Shown here piece after piece: positions 45,177-57,699 of a stretch of DNA of 64,000 nucleotides. Each line of letters begins with the position of its first letter. Position 1 is the stretch's first letter. This stretch comes from Ophiura sarsii (taxonomy: Eukaryota; Echinodermata; Ophiuroidea; Amphilepidida; Ophiuridae), in the NCBI GenBank assembly GCA_035610835.1, contig CM069447.1, forward strand, positions 37,546,057 through 37,610,056, read 5' to 3'. The position numbers and the translations under genes were made by a program. Below the pieces are notes generated by a model. The model made no database searches and was not told the DNA's origin. It was given only the letters and a program-made list of their open reading frames with translations.

Positions 45177-45490
45177 TTTTCAGACAGAAAAAGTTGCAAC
45201 GCAAGTCTAGCTGACAAGTGTGTTGTAGTACCACACACTCCCTCCTTCCCCCTCCCCCGTCCCCCTGTCCTTACATGCCGGCCAAAAGCATAAGGGTGCC
45301 AGACAGATCGGTGCACCTTACAAACAACAAACATGTGTTTACAGACGGGAACAATTCAGTGCAACACAATTCTAACTGACATGTATGTTACAGTACCAAA
45401 CCCCTCCCTCCTTTCTCTCCCCTTCCCCCTCCCTCCCCTGTCCTACCGGCCAAAAGCATAAGGTTGACAGCCAGATTGACAAACATGAAG
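45177..45490. repeat. Diverged direct duplication of ~165 bp
   Basis: CAGACAGAAAAAGTTGCAAC ... CCCTCCTTCCCCCTCC ... CCGGCCAAAAGCATAAGGGT is repeated as CAGACGGGAACAATTCAGTG ... CCCTCCCTCCTTTCTC ... CCGGCCAAAAGCATAAGGTT. Confidence 0.75.
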
Positions 45491-46249
45491 ACAGAAAAAG
45501 TTGCAATACAAGTAATGGTTGTTGGATGATTGCTCGGAGTCTAGTTAGTTGACAACTACTGTTTCAGCATAGATCCTTGGTTTCAGTAAGTAAATAAATC
45601 AAAACAAGCTGGGACTAATCAAGCAGTAATTGTTTTAAGCTGTCATGGCCCAGACCATGCCCAGACAGAGTCCATTGCCTGTCAAGACAATTACAGTAGC
45701 ACAACATAGCTTTGACATTCACTTCCTTTCAGAAGCATGTAATTGATAACATCGTTATCAAACAAATATTATCAAACAAATGTTATCAAACAGTAGATAT
45801 TGCCAGTGGCTTTGAGAAGCAAACTGTATAGGTACTGATATGAGGATGGCCTTTTGTAGCTTCCCCCGAGGTTGCCCCCTCTCCTTTGAAACATCAACAA
45901 TAAAAATGTTAATTTGACATCTTAGTCTGCCCTCTTTTCTCTCCCTCTTTTTATTGGTCCAAGCAAGGCTCTCCCACCAACACAATTGCTGGAATCTTAC
46001 GGATTCTCATAACTTTTCAGTTTCTGAAACACCAAGTATGTACTTCCATTTCATAGCCTAGTAATTTTGTTGAGAACCATTGTGAGAATTGTTTCTCACA
46101 TTCAAACCAACATTCCAACTTAATTGGCAACCAAGTCTGAATTATTGTTTCTTGGTTAATCTTTGTATTTCGAAGGCATATAAAGCCCAATCTGGAGTCA
46201 TTTTGCGAATTAAATCCCATTATAATGTGACCGTTGTGACGCATGTTAT

Positions 46250-47290
46250 GTTAATGCTCCTTTAATACGATCCATAGAAATTGTACTCATTTTTTTGACA
46301 ATTTGACACATAATGGACATTTGAGTCATATTTTGCCTTCGAGGAATCAGCTCTGTCCCTTCACTCTAAAGAGCTTATGCTCCTCCTGAGGGGCATATGT
46401 CATCCTGATGAAAATGCAAATCACTCCTGACATTTGCTGCTAATTGCCATAGCATTTCCACATACGAAGTGGATGCATAATGGGGTGGTCACTTATTTCT
46501 AAAACATTAAACTAGAGATAGAGACCGGTATGAAACCAATCTCAGATCAAAATATCTTGAAGGCTCTAATTAAATAAAACTATGCAAACGGCCTTTTATG
46601 GAGAATTATGTGAATGTAAGGTTTATCGCAAATAGGTAAACATCAATTGATTATCCTTATCTGATGCATTGTGGGATCGCAAAGTGTACAAATTCTCAAA
46701 TTTGGGTATGGGTATTGTGTATAAGTCCCAAGTATGCAAATGAGGTTTATGAGATTTATTCCGTTGTTGAGTACTGGGTAGATGTGTGGTAGAGCATGAC
46801 ATTGTATTCAGTGAGATCATTTGCATACTTGGGACTTCTACACCATACCGCTACCCAAATTTGTACCTTAATTTGTACACTTTGCGATACCACATTGCAT
46901 CAGAAAAGAATAATCAATTGATTTTTATCTATTTGCAACAAAAACCTCATGGATCGTGGCGTCCCTCAAACCGGCGCGACTCGAATATGGGGGGGGGCAC
47001 CTCTGGCTGGCTACGCCACTGGTGTGAACTAAAAATGCATAACACATTCATTTTTTGACAATTTGACACATTGTCGATTACATTGTACTAGTATTTGGCT
47101 GCAGAGGATTCATCATACAAATATCCTCATTACTTAATCATCCCCCTTCAGGGAAATATGTCAACCTGCTGATAAAAGAAAAAAGTGCAAATCACTCCCA
47201 GCATTTGGTTGCCAATCGCCATACCATTATTGTCACATCCAAAACGGAACCTTAATGGCATACCGGACAAGAGGGACATGCATAATTGCA
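46250..47290. repeat. Old direct duplication flanking a foldback
   Basis: TTTTTTGACAATTTGACACA (46290 and 47050) and TGCAAATCACTCCTGACATT / GTGCAAATCACTCCCAGCAT (46418 and 47186) align in the same order over about 220 bp, step about 765 bp. Between them is the foldback at 46617-46948. Confidence 0.65.
46617..46948. mobile_element. Long foldback element (~130-bp arms)
   Basis: Left arm contains ATCAATTGATTATCC, TGCATTGTGGGATCGCAAAG and CAAATTTGGGTATGGG; the right arm holds the complements in reverse order, ending AATCAATTGATTTTTATC. The arms diverge by roughly a tenth, so it is older than the 42.9-kb element. Confidence 0.75.
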
Positions 47291-50200
47291 CATTACCCCC
47301 AGGTAGGTTGAATCCTAACTGTCTTCACTATTTCTATAAACGGCTTCTGTGAAAAATGCAGTTCCAAAAGTGTGCACTGGGCATCTCATGAATACTGTAT
47401 AAAAGTGTACATTTTAGTGCGTGTACATTTTTGCGCTTTGCACATTTTTTATCAATGTGACAAACATGCATGACCAAAACAGGTAAATTATACCTTTATA
47501 CAGAATTTTACTTGAGTCTAGTGCATTCCCTTTTACAGATAATTCTTGTTACCATTACCATATCAGATTTTATGAAACAGAAAGTTTGAATTGTACGGGT
47601 TACACATTTTTGTGGTTGTTTGTTGAGACCGTTGGATGCATTTTTTTCTTGAAAACAAGTGCAAATGTTTAACAATTTAAAAATACTAACTAGAATCAAA
47701 CATTAAAAAACACGAACAAAAGCAAAACATTCAAAACAAAATTTGAAGGGGAAAAATGTTTAAAAGCCAATCAAAGAAATGGGTCGTTCTAAATACAACG
47801 CAGCCTTGAAGTTGGCACTAAAACCTATATCTTGGTCTAACATTAAAAAAGTACACCTTTTTGTGATAAATATGTTTTCTCGTGTCAAGTACCGCCTACA
47901 GCCTGCTATTAATGCTAACCCAATTGTGCCCTGCCACTGTATCAAATCATTATTGTCGCAAATCTGCCCGCTAAAGACATAAAATATACATTTTCAATAT
48001 CAAAAGTTTAACTGTTATAACATAATGTCAATCTCTTGTAAAAACATATCCGGCTCTGCAATATTGTACTTCTGTAAACTACCAAGATGTATGTGTGAAT
48101 ACTATATACTAGACCTGGGGTAGGGGTGATGCAGGGGGTGCACTAAGTATATATATAAAGGTTGATATCATGCTTGAGGTATGAATTTTAAAACTAGACT
48201 CTTAACGTGTGTCCCATTTCACTACCCTAGCCCTAAACAATGCAAATGTTATGACCTATCCTATTATTTGTTTGCGGTTCTGACAACCTAAGGCAAAAAA
48301 CACCTAGTTGGTTGTATTGGCGTAACATGCCATTGAAAGTTAGGGTATAGGGTGGGAGGGTGGGTGGGCGGGCAGACAGATTTTCCCCCCAACATCCTGT
48401 ATAGATATTTTGATTCGTATATATATACTATAAATTACTAAATTTGATCTCACAGAGTCAAATGAATTACAGAATATCATACAAAGGGCGTTTGCGATCG
48501 TAAGATTTGATGATACTGCATTCCTTTTGATGAAAAGCACCAAAGATCCTTATTTTTGTTTTTGTTTTTTCTTCTTTTTAAAAAAGAAATTCTGGGTTAT
48601 ACCAATTCAACAATGTGGCTTATTTTGCCTAAGCCATGAACAGGCAAGTTGTTGTTGCCCTTTACTGAAAACTACCCTTTAATTAATGTGTTTTGGGGAT
48701 GAGCAAGATATCTCTTCCTTTGAATAAAAGTGCCTCCCCTACCCCCGGATTAAATCTCTGCTGCTGGCTGCAGTATTCACATCTTTGTAAGAAAGAAACC
48801 AACACAAGTTAGTGGAATTTAGAAAGTTTTTTCGCACACATAATTTTTCACAGATCTTCAGAATTAATTGACTGTATATTTTGTTAAATTCAAGATTCTC
48901 CAATATGTACATATATAAACAGCTATTTTTAAAATTCTTAATAAACACATTTTTGTTGTATTTTTAAGGCAAGAGTTGTGGCATGATAAAAGCATAACGA
49001 TTAACTTATGCTAATGAATATTTACGCATTCTAAAACAAGTACTTTTATAAACTAACTGTTACCCGCAATACTAAATCTCTGCCACTGGCGGGATTCGAG
49101 AAATTGTGAAGAAAACAACAACATTTACGTACTCAACCAATGATCAGCCACAATAATAGCAACTCTTATTGTGTCTTTCATTGTGGCTGGGGTGTCAATG
49201 CGGGGGTGTTAACACTGTTCTAACCTGATATTCAAGTCACAGGATAACCAGAAACATGTTGCATTTAGCCATCTTGGACACCTTTACATGGGAGTTGTTG
49301 TTTTTAATAACCAAACGTGTCCTCGTATTTGCACAAAAAAGGGGACTATTTAGAAAGTGTCCTTGAAATGGTAAAATAAGGGGTGTTTTCACTAGACAAA
49401 ATGTCCTCGTTTTTGCACGAAAAAGGGGTCAAATGAGCAAAATTGGCCTTGAAACGCAATCAAATAAGTGGGGTATTTCAACCACTTGGAACGATCATGT
49501 GTTACCCCTCTGAAAACGAAGAGAAAACACCGGACAATTCCCTCTACAGGTCATATTAATCTGATTGAAATGGTCTGTACTGTGTTTTGCGACAACAACA
49601 AAAACCTACTCAAACATTTACCCTATTTCCAACACATCAAAACTGGCCCCTTTGAGTGATTTCAATGAGCAGACATATGTATCGTCAGGTCAATCAGGGG
49701 GTTTGTCTTCAATTTTTCAGAAAATTACAAAATTACAAAAATTCTCAATAACCTTTTTTTAAATGCTCTTCAAATTTTTAAAAAATGCAACAAAAAAATC
49801 AAAATATTTCACAAATCACAATCACTAAAATGATGGGTCTGTTATCCTGTACAGCTTCTTTTGGTTATACAAAATGTATGTACATTTTGCCACCTTAATG
49901 CATTAATACAACAACATATTCTCAAGCTGTGATCCCTCCTACTGTACTATGAAATGAATACACACTATCAAATTTGGTTCCCGCGAATCGACTTGTTCCT
50001 TGTTTTTTAAGTCATATTAAAGTCTCACATTAATAACTGCACCGATAAAATGTTGTAAAAGCCAACCCTTCGGCCAGTAATCATCAATAAACCAAAATCA
50101 CCTGGCTGGATTTACCTGTCCGGTTGCATTTCCTGGATTTACAATCGTTATGAAAGCGATCCTTTAATGCGATCAGACACAGCTTATTATGTGCTGGACG

Positions 50201-51158
50201 GGGATTACGGACATGGATCACCCTTTCTTTTATTGTTGGGCAGGAATATGGCTTGTGGCCACTGAGGTTAGAAAGAGGGTGGGCAATAAAGGGCTTGGTA
50301 AGTTTTCAAAGTGTGAGTTTGATGGTGGGCAATAAAGGGACTTAGTGAGTTTTTGTAGTGTGAGTTTTTGTAGTGTGAGTTTGATTATGAGATAAAGGTA
50401 GAAATGCAACGCTGTAATCATCAGGTGTGTGTGTTACCAAGGGAGCCACACCGCCTCCCCTTACTTTTTAATTGGGGGATGCCAGCCTCCACCCACCACC
50501 ACTTTTGACAACCTTAAACACCTTGAAACATAACTGTAAACGAAATAAATGTGCACTGTAAAAACATATTTTGCTTGACAAAATGGCTTAAAATACAGAG
50601 CTCCTAATTTTGAAAAAATAAATATTTGAGGCCTTATAGGCAGGCTCGAATGCCACGCGGCAAAATGTTCTGCTCTGGCTATCAGGTCATGCTACACAAT
50701 TCAATACTCATAAAACTAGAAATGCCAGAAACCCAAGGCACAAAGTTGAAGAAGAAAAATAAATATTTTTGATTGAATATTCAATTTTTAAAGAGTGATG
50801 AAAAAACACTATAATTTCACAGATACAATTTACAATTTCCTATAATAAATGTGGATGGAGAAATTTAAAAGCCTTGTTAATTTGGAAAATCTGGGCGTGG
50901 AAAAATAAGCGCAACATTTCACAATTGAGTATAATAAAAGTGGCCGGACGGAGAAATGTTAAAAGCCTCGTTAATGGGACACCCATTTAACACACTATAT
51001 CACATATGTTCTCAAGTAAGCTTAAATTACACTCTAAATAGAACTTAGTTCGCACTTTAACTATCAGATTTCAATACTGAGTGAAATTTTCTCCACAAAG
51101 TGCACTTCTTGATAAGTATTATTACATGTGTGATCCGACTATTGTGCGTTTGGTTTAC
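47290..51158. other. No gene recognised; minor repeats only
   Basis: 50275-50395 holds a GTGGGCAATAAAGGG / AGTTTTTGTAGTGTGAG minisatellite, and 49330-49435 a loose ~80-bp duplication (GTCCTCGTNTTTGCACNAAAAAGGGG). 50020-50225 looks like unique sequence and could be regulatory, but nothing in it proves this. Confidence 0.4.
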
Positions 51159-51159
51159 G

Positions 51160-51947
51160 GTTCAACGGGCCATTCCATTTGAAATCCCCCCCGCCCCCCC
51201 CCCATTTGAAAAGTACACTCCCTGTGTGATAGATTAACCAGTTCACTGCGCGTCCCGTCACACGACGGGACAAACTGTGTGCAGCGCTGTGCGTATCCCG
51301 TCACACAACGGGACAAAGTACCGCATTGGTATATCTCGCCGCATGCGACTCCACAAACACTAATACGGACAACCGCATATCGAAATTTACCTTAGAATAT
51401 TGTCCAACTGATGGCGCTATTTTCTACGCCCGTTTGAGAATATCAACCTCGTTGTTAACAATCAAAGTTCAGCTAATTATTGAAAAAGAATGGCGAATGC
51501 AGCAGCACGAGCGACTGCATATGGTCCCCCGTTTGATTGGGATTCCTATGATTGACTAGCGTGTAACAAAAATAAAGACGGAAACCAGTGAACCGCGTGG
51601 AATAAATAAAAGCCGGAAACGATGACGATGCGGTATTTCGGTTACAATTCGGGCTATTTCTTCAAGATTTTGGATTATATTATGTGTTGACTTCAATTCT
51701 AGTTGGAAATATAAACTGGTATGTGATTTGAAATCATATCAGAGTATCATTTCACCAGAATATGTTGTCTAAAATCATCACAAATCGGGAAGAATGCAGA
51801 AGTGGTTTTACGTTTTATGACAGTGACATCAAAATGGTTCAGCACACACAGTTGGTATGGCAAGTTAGTATAGCGCAGTGAACTGGTTAAGGACATGTCC
51901 TCCATAGGGGGTGTAGATTTCGACTGGAATAGCCCAATTCAACACGG
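51160..51947. repeat. Older palindromic repeat split by the 51238-51886 element
   Basis: Left part (GGCCATTCCATTTGAAATCC onward) and right part (ending GACTGGAATAGCCC) together make a near-palindromic 90-100 bp repeat. Uninterrupted copies: 10585-10676, 13457-13547, 35965-36060. Common core: CCATTTGAAATCCACACTCC, GAAGATTAAGG, GTCTTCCATAGGGGGTGT. Confidence 0.75.
51238..51886. mobile_element. TTAA-target MITE family 4 (TIR CCAGTTCACTGCGC), inserted in another repeat
   Basis: 649 bp between TTAA copies (51234-51237, 51887-51890), with exact inverted ends CCAGTTCACTGCGC / GCGCAGTGAACTGG. CC-starting ends and a TTAA target fit piggyBac. Just inside the left end are two hairpins, GTCCCGTCACACGACGGGAC and a close repeat. 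The element splits an older repeat: left flank CACTCCCTGTGTGATAGAT, right flank GGACATGTCCTCCATAGGGG. Unsplit copies of that repeat at 10600-10676, 13466-13545 and 35975-36060 read across the same site. No transposase frame is seen. Confidence 0.88.
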
Positions 51948-52174
51948 TCAACCTTTGGGTGTACGAATGGTATGATGAATTCATACAAGTCATTCATGTT
52001 TCATTTTGAGTCTGTTTTTCTGAAATTGACTTAAAACTAGAAACACTGAAAATGTTCATCATAACATAAATTTTGTCTACAACATCATTCAAATAAAAGG
52101 CAAAAAAACAATTTTTTTAGTTGGTAACAAATAGACGAGTGTAACATATAGATAGATGCACATTTCAGTATTAA

Positions 52175-52552
52175 AGGGGCATTGAGAGATGTATCGATAT
52201 ACTAAATGAGCAAATAACGTAAAGATAATCATCAACATAGCACAAATTCAAAATATCATACAATTCCGACATCGCCTTCATGCCAAACTTATCAAATAAC
52301 GGCCCTTCCGGGTTGAGATTTGCCGCGAAAGTCCGTGAGTAAAACTTAGCATAACTTCCGAATTCAGCACCTTAGTTTCGATATGATCATATCGAAACTA
52401 AGAAAATCATGAAATTTTATATGATAAACGGCGAATGTTTGTAAACTGTTTCAGATGGTAGTTAGTATATGCCTAAGTATTACTTTGAAGCCAAAAACCT
52501 GATTTCCAAGATAATTGAGGGCGCACTCCCATACGTATCTCTCAATGCCCCT
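52175..52552. mobile_element. TTAA MITE family 2, near-perfect TIRs
   Basis: 378 bp, TTAA at 52171-52174 and 52553-52556. Ends AGGGGCATTGAGAGATGTAT and ATCTCTCAATGCCCCT. Best copy of the family in this window. Confidence 0.85.
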
Positions 52553-52878
52553 TTAAATACCCAACATTTTTATTGCAATGTATGATAAGATAATCCATTA
52601 CAGCCTCAATGGTCGAAGGAAGGAAATGTCTTGAGACAACAGTCAAACTATTCATCATTGCAAACACACACTTATGGGGCCAGTGTTGCCAGAATGCTGT
52701 CCATTCATCTTGCTCGAGGGCCATGCAAGGGCAGAAGTATTTAGGCCTAACAGACAAATAAGACCAGGAGGTAAGACGAGTGAAACACCCAGTGGACCCC
52801 CATTCCCCAATCTCATTGAGCGATCACAAAAACATACATAAGCTCTGAAAATTTATTTTTGGGAGCATGACTCCCTGA

Positions 52879-53252
52879 AGGCATATTATGTGATATTTTC
52901 CAGGGAACGCCCTCAATCCTCGAAAAAGAAAAAAAAGCAGATTATCTTGCAGATTTACATTTCTGATCATAAATCGTACATACATTCCAAGTTACAGGGC
53001 GATACAATTCTTAATTACTAGTACTTCAAAATCATGGATTTTAGAGTGAAAATAAACTGTTGGAGTCCAACTTATTTTTACTCTAAATTCACTCTAAAAC
53101 CATGATTTTGAGGTAATTAGGAATCGTATCGAGCTGTAACTTGGAATATATTTATGATTTATGATCTGAAATGTAAATCTGCAAGAAAAACTACTTTCTA
53201 AAAAATATCATGAATAGAGGGCGCTCCCTGGAAAAGATCACATAATATGCCT
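52879..53252. mobile_element. TTAA-target foldback MITE family 3 (TIR AGGCATATTATGTGATC)
   Basis: 374 bp, near-palindromic throughout: AGGCATATTATGTGATATTT and its complement at the ends. GCCCTCAAT and an internal pair around AATTACTAGTACTTCAAAATCATGG extend the arms. TTAA is intact on the right (53253-53256) and lost on the left. Related copies: 59302-59647, and single ends at 55659-55700 and 23595-23640. Confidence 0.8.
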
Positions 53253-53532
53253 TTAAGTTATTTGTCCCGTGTTTCCCGTGTAATAGCTTTAATGCTACAA
53301 AACACCTGAACAGTTAAAGTGACTAACAGAAACTCAATTGGGCTTGTTAATGAGGGGTCAAGCAACTCTTCTGCAAGGAGTATCATAACACTTTAACAAA
53401 AAGCGTTGCAATCGCCAAAGGCCGTTTTTCTTGTAAATCATCCGGCTGGCCGGCCGAGAGTCATCTGCCCTAAAATGGCCGGAGAGATGTATTCAGTTAT
53501 CTATACAACGTACCTATCCGACTGATGTACCT

Positions 53533-53580
53533 GATATCAAGGAGTTATTATGTTAACTATAATAACTCCTTGCTGATATC
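53533..53580. repeat. 48-bp palindrome
   Basis: GATATCAAGGAGTTATTATG and CATAATAACTCC-like complement with centre GTTAAC: CCTGATATCAAGGAGTTATT ... AATAACTCCTTGCTGATATC. Confidence 0.75.
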
Positions 53581-54074
53581 AAATAAAATGAAATTAAAAT
53601 TAAAAAATTAAAAAATAAATTAAATAAAAAAAAATCCAGAGAGTTGTTTACCATAAAAATACTTTTTACTATCAGGCCTGGAAGTAATTGCAAATTTCCC
53701 AGCGTCACAATTTCCCTTCAAAAAGCAACAAAATGATCCTTTAAATTCTCATGTATTTCTGTACAGTGGTCGAAATACAAAAAAATGCTCTGTGCATGTA
53801 GCTTTGAAAAGTTACCTGCACAAAATATTTTTTGCATGCACAGAACATTTCATTCATAGGCCTATAACTTTATAAGTCAAAACAATTGGCAAAATCAATC
53901 ATGCTTTGAGACTTACCCTCACAATTGATATGGAATAGAATATTTATTTTACTCAGATGCATTTCATCCCTCTTAAGTACAGCATTATTATGACCATAAT
54001 TGTACATGCACGCGTGCAGGGATCGGGGGGAGGGGGATTTTTGTCGATTTTCCACATCGAAGAAAAAATTCTGA

Positions 54075-54235
54075 AATAAAGTGGGGGGTACAGTTAGGGT
54101 TAAAACGTGTTTTTGTGTAGAATCTCCATGTATAAATTTTAATAATCAAAACCAAAAAAAAATCCGACCCTCCGACCCAGACTCTGGCCCTGAAAGGGCA
54201 AGTCAACTTTCTTTTCTTTTTTTGGCCCTATTTTG
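54075..54235. mobile_element. GGTCGGTCGG-type MITE, half copy
   Basis: AAAAAATCCGACCCTCCGAC then CCCTGAAAGGGCAAGTCAAC is the right half of the family seen complete at 14133-14463. Confidence 0.65.
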
Positions 54236-54654
54236 CAAATGTCTAAAATTGGTGAAAATGGACTGGAGTCAATTTGACTCTTATAGCATTTATCATGATA
54301 TTGACCAAAGCTTTTATAGAGATTCCTGACGAAGTGTTGACAAGCATATTGCATTTCTTCAATATTTATACAGGCTTGACTGAACATGTCGTCTTAGTTC
54401 AGTTTAATATTGCATAGGATATCATTTTACCACATATTTGTTTATATTAGAATTTAAAAATTGCCGCAAAATTTGCTTTCCATCCGTTGAATTTCCCCAT
54501 CCTCTGGTAAACCGCGAAGAAGCAATACTGTTATATTTTGCTTGGGCACAAGACTTTACTTAAATCAATATAGAGTGTGGTCAATGGCCTTATGGTGTTC
54601 GGGGGAGGGGGAGGGACTGTGCCTGGGTATTCCGTTAAATAGGCCCTTACATAG

Positions 54655-54850
54655 CGTAGCTGTTCTGTCAAAACCTTGTATCTCCATCTGGCCCTTCAGC
54701 ATGTATAAAATAATACTTTCTATGTATAACCTTTTGGCAGTCTGCTCTAAACATGTTCAAGGGCCAGAAACACATTTATCAAAACCCTGTTAGTGCTCAT
54801 GCCCTGAACATGTAAAAAGCAACACTTCCTGTGCATATTAACTGCTGGGT
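54655..54850. mobile_element. MITE of the GCTGTTCTGTCAAAACC family, partial
   Basis: Left end AGCTGTTCTGTCAAAACCTTG at 54658, then CTGGCCCTTCAGCATGTATA and the TCTGCTCTAAACATG arm. The right end is degraded. Confidence 0.6.
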
Positions 54851-54869
54851 ACACTGCAAAAACAAGGGT

Positions 54870-55075
54870 GTTAAAAATAACACAATTTGGAGTTAATACG
54901 GGTCCAATCCAATCAGTGTTATTTCAACACCTACCAGTGTTATTTCAACACCTACCAGTGTTAAAACAATAAAAGTAGTGTTAAAAATAACATCAACTGG
55001 TGTTGAAATTACGCCAAGAATCTTAACACAGGTGCAAATTTAACACCGGTGTTTGGATTGGACCCGTATTTTCGG
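54870..55075. mobile_element. Foldback with GTGTTATTTCAACACC words
   Basis: ATACGGGTCCAATCCAA (54897) and TTGGATTGGACCCGTAT (55053) are exact inverted ends. Between them are repeated CAGTGTTATTTCAACACCTA units (two copies of 25 bp) and inverted GTGTTAAAAATAAC words. Confidence 0.8.
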
Positions 55076-55400
55076 AAATCTAGGGTCGCTATTTTTTTTT
55101 CTCCAAAAACAAACAAAAACAAGTTGTTTTTTGTGTGTTTTTTTAATTTGAAAGAAGCACATAACAATAAAGAAAGATGATAACTTGTTTTTGAGTAGTA
55201 TCTGCTTGTTTGAAAATCAAAACAAACAACAACAAACAAACAAAATTAAAAATCAAAAAAAAAAAATCTTTAAAATGTGTGTTTTTGTAGTAAAATCTCC
55301 CTCTTTAATTTTAAAAATAATAATAAATAAAAAATCCGACCGTCCGACCCAGACTCTGGCCCTGAAAGGACAAGTCAACTTTCGTTTTTTTGGCCTTAGT
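55062..55400. mobile_element. GGTCGGTCGG-type MITE
   Basis: TTCGGAAATCTAGGGTCGCT to AAAATCCGACCGTCCGACCC and ACAAGTCAACTTTCGTTTTT. A reversed sister of 14133-14463; it abuts the foldback ending near 55072. Confidence 0.7.
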
Positions 55401-55658
55401 TCAGTTATAATAAGAAGGTCTTTGGTTTAATATCGCATAGGATATCACAATTACCAAATAGTTGCCACAAATTTGAGTTCCATCCGTTGAATTCCCCAAT
55501 CCTCTGGTAGTAAACCATGAAGAAGAAGCAATACTGTTATTTTAGATCACAACAATGTGGTCAATGCCCTTATGGTATTCGGGGGAGGGGGTGCCTAGGT
55601 GGTATTTAGATTGGGGCACTGCTACATCAATGCCGTAGCAGGTATTTCCAAACATTAA

Positions 55659-56219
55659 AGGCATATTATGTAAACTTTTTTCATGGAACGCCCTCTATCT
55701 TTGAATTTTTCATCTATAAGTTAATTTTTTGTGGTCCTAATTACTTCAAAATTATGATTTGAATACTGTCAGAGTTTAGAGTTAACTCTGACAACTTATT
55801 TTCTGAGTGTTTTTTGTTTGTTTTTGTTTTTTAGCTACGATCGAATCTGTACACAAGTGAACATAATACTGTAAAATTGGTAATTTTCGCGCGATTACAT
55901 TTTCGCGCTTCGCCAATTTTTATCCATTTCGCTTGTTTTTAAATTCGAGATTTTAAAATTTATTCCATAGACTTACACAAAATAAATATGTTTGAGTGTT
56001 TTTTTATTTTCGCGGTAGCTGCTTGGAGCATGAAAAGCACGAAAATAAATGTAGCGCGAACATTTCCACGTTTACAGCACATTGAATATAGGAGGGTATG
56101 CTTTATGTTGAAAATCAGAGAAAAATATGATGAATAATTCCTCAAATTGGAAGCAGATTTCTATTGTGATTTAGCATTAACTGTCACTGGATTTAGTTCA
56201 GTTTTGTAATGGGGTTTTT
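55659..56219. other. Single MITE family 3 end, then unassigned DNA
   Basis: TTAAAGGCATATTATGTAAA at 55656 is one terminus; the matching right end is missing. No gene is seen to 56219. Confidence 0.5.
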
Positions 56220-56224
56220 TTATG

Positions 56225-56495
56225 GAAGTTTTGTAAATGTATCATCATAAATCATGTTGATACAATTGAATACATAATTCCATATGAAGTAAAACATATG
56301 AAAATGATAATAATAAGTTTTGTAAATGAATCACCATAAATCATTTTGATACAATTGAATACATAATTGCATATGAAGTAAAACATATGAAAATGATAAT
56401 AATAAGTTTTGTAATGTGTATTACCATAAATCATTTTGATACAATTGAATACATAATTCCATATGAAGTAAAACATATGAAAATGATAATAATAA
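56225..56495. repeat. ~90-bp tandem repeat, three copies
   Basis: Units of GATACAATTGAATACATAAT ... AAACATATGAAAATGATAAT; the word TACATAATT(C/G) recurs at 56271, 56360 and 56450. A TAATGATAATAATAA microsatellite closes the block. Confidence 0.88.
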
Positions 56496-56772
56496 TAATG
56501 ATAATAAATATATTTAATTCACCGACATAATGCAATATCAAAGTATTTCACAAATATCTAACAATATCACGATCAAGTTGTAAAGCTTACTGAATTCAAA
56601 AGAATACATGAATAATACTATGTACAACAGGCATAATACACCTGGAATGAATAACACTGCCTGAAGATACAACTTAAATAGAAGTGTCTACTGGTAGTGT
56701 GTATTATCCTCAACTTTTCACCCCTGAACTTGTTTCACTTTTTCGTGACTATAGGATACATACAGTAGGTTA

Positions 56773-57160
56773 GGCCAACAACAAAAAAAGAGTTGTGTTG
56801 CCCTCAGCGACCGACCCTAAAATCGTAAAAACTAGGGTCGCATTTTTTTCTTCTTTTTTTTTAGATTTAAATTTGATTTAAAGTGTCTAAATGTTACTAT
56901 TTCTTGCTGGAAATGAATAAATAAGCCTAAATAAATGTTTTTTAGACTATTGTCACACTAGAAACATTAGTTTTAATTGACATATGGGCATTTACCAATT
57001 TTGTCTTGACATAAACCATATATTTTTCAGCCAAAAAAAAAAAATGAAAAAAATGAAGAAAAAAAAAATTGAAGAAGAAAAAAAAATCCGACCGACCGAC
57101 CGACCGACCCAAATTTAAATTTTTGGCACTTGAGGGCAACACAACATTTTTTTTTGCCTT
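56773..57160. mobile_element. GGTCGGTCGG-type MITE, GTTGTGTTGCCCTCA subfamily
   Basis: Ends AGAGTTGTGTTGCCCTCAG / TTGAGGGCAACACAACATTT. It has GACCGACCCTAAAATCG on the left and a (CGAC)n run, ACCGACCGACCGACCGACCC, on the right. Confidence 0.75.
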
Positions 57161-57516
57161 ATACAACACGCTGTGTTCAACAAAACCTCTAACAAGTCAC
57201 TCTATAGAGACGAAAAAAAGAAACCCTTTTGTACGGACCTCTCAGGATGGGGCGGTCAGTCAGGTCATTTTATTTTTACTTACTTTTTTCCCCTTGAAAA
57301 TAGCAGTAAAACTCAAACAAATCTGTAAAAATCTTGCCGTATTTTGACAAGCTGAAACATATATTTGGGTCGGTATTCATTTGCACATGAAAAAGAAATT
57401 CATGGATTCTAAAAAATGGGTCGGTCATCGCCTAAGCGTATAGTACTTTTTATTCACACTTCTCAGACCTGTGTCTTTAGCATTGAAAAATACATTCTTA
57501 GGGGCCACATTGCCCA

Positions 57517-57690
57517 CACTTTCCATGCGGCTATTGGTTTTACCATACAAAACAGATTTGTTAGAAACCTATATCGCAACTTTCAAGGTCTATCTCAAGG
57601 ATTTCTGAAGCAACTAGACATGTTTGTACTTATTTCAACGCATTTCTCATGGTGTTTCCACATAATATGGTGATGACATTCAAAGATGAA
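57517..57690. mobile_element. TTAA MITE family 1, 3'-truncated copy
   Basis: Left TIR CACTTTCCATGCGGC and about 170 bp of the family body, ending at the ATGGTGATGACATTC block. The right TIR is missing. Confidence 0.65.
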
Positions 57691-57699
57691 AATGTTCAG

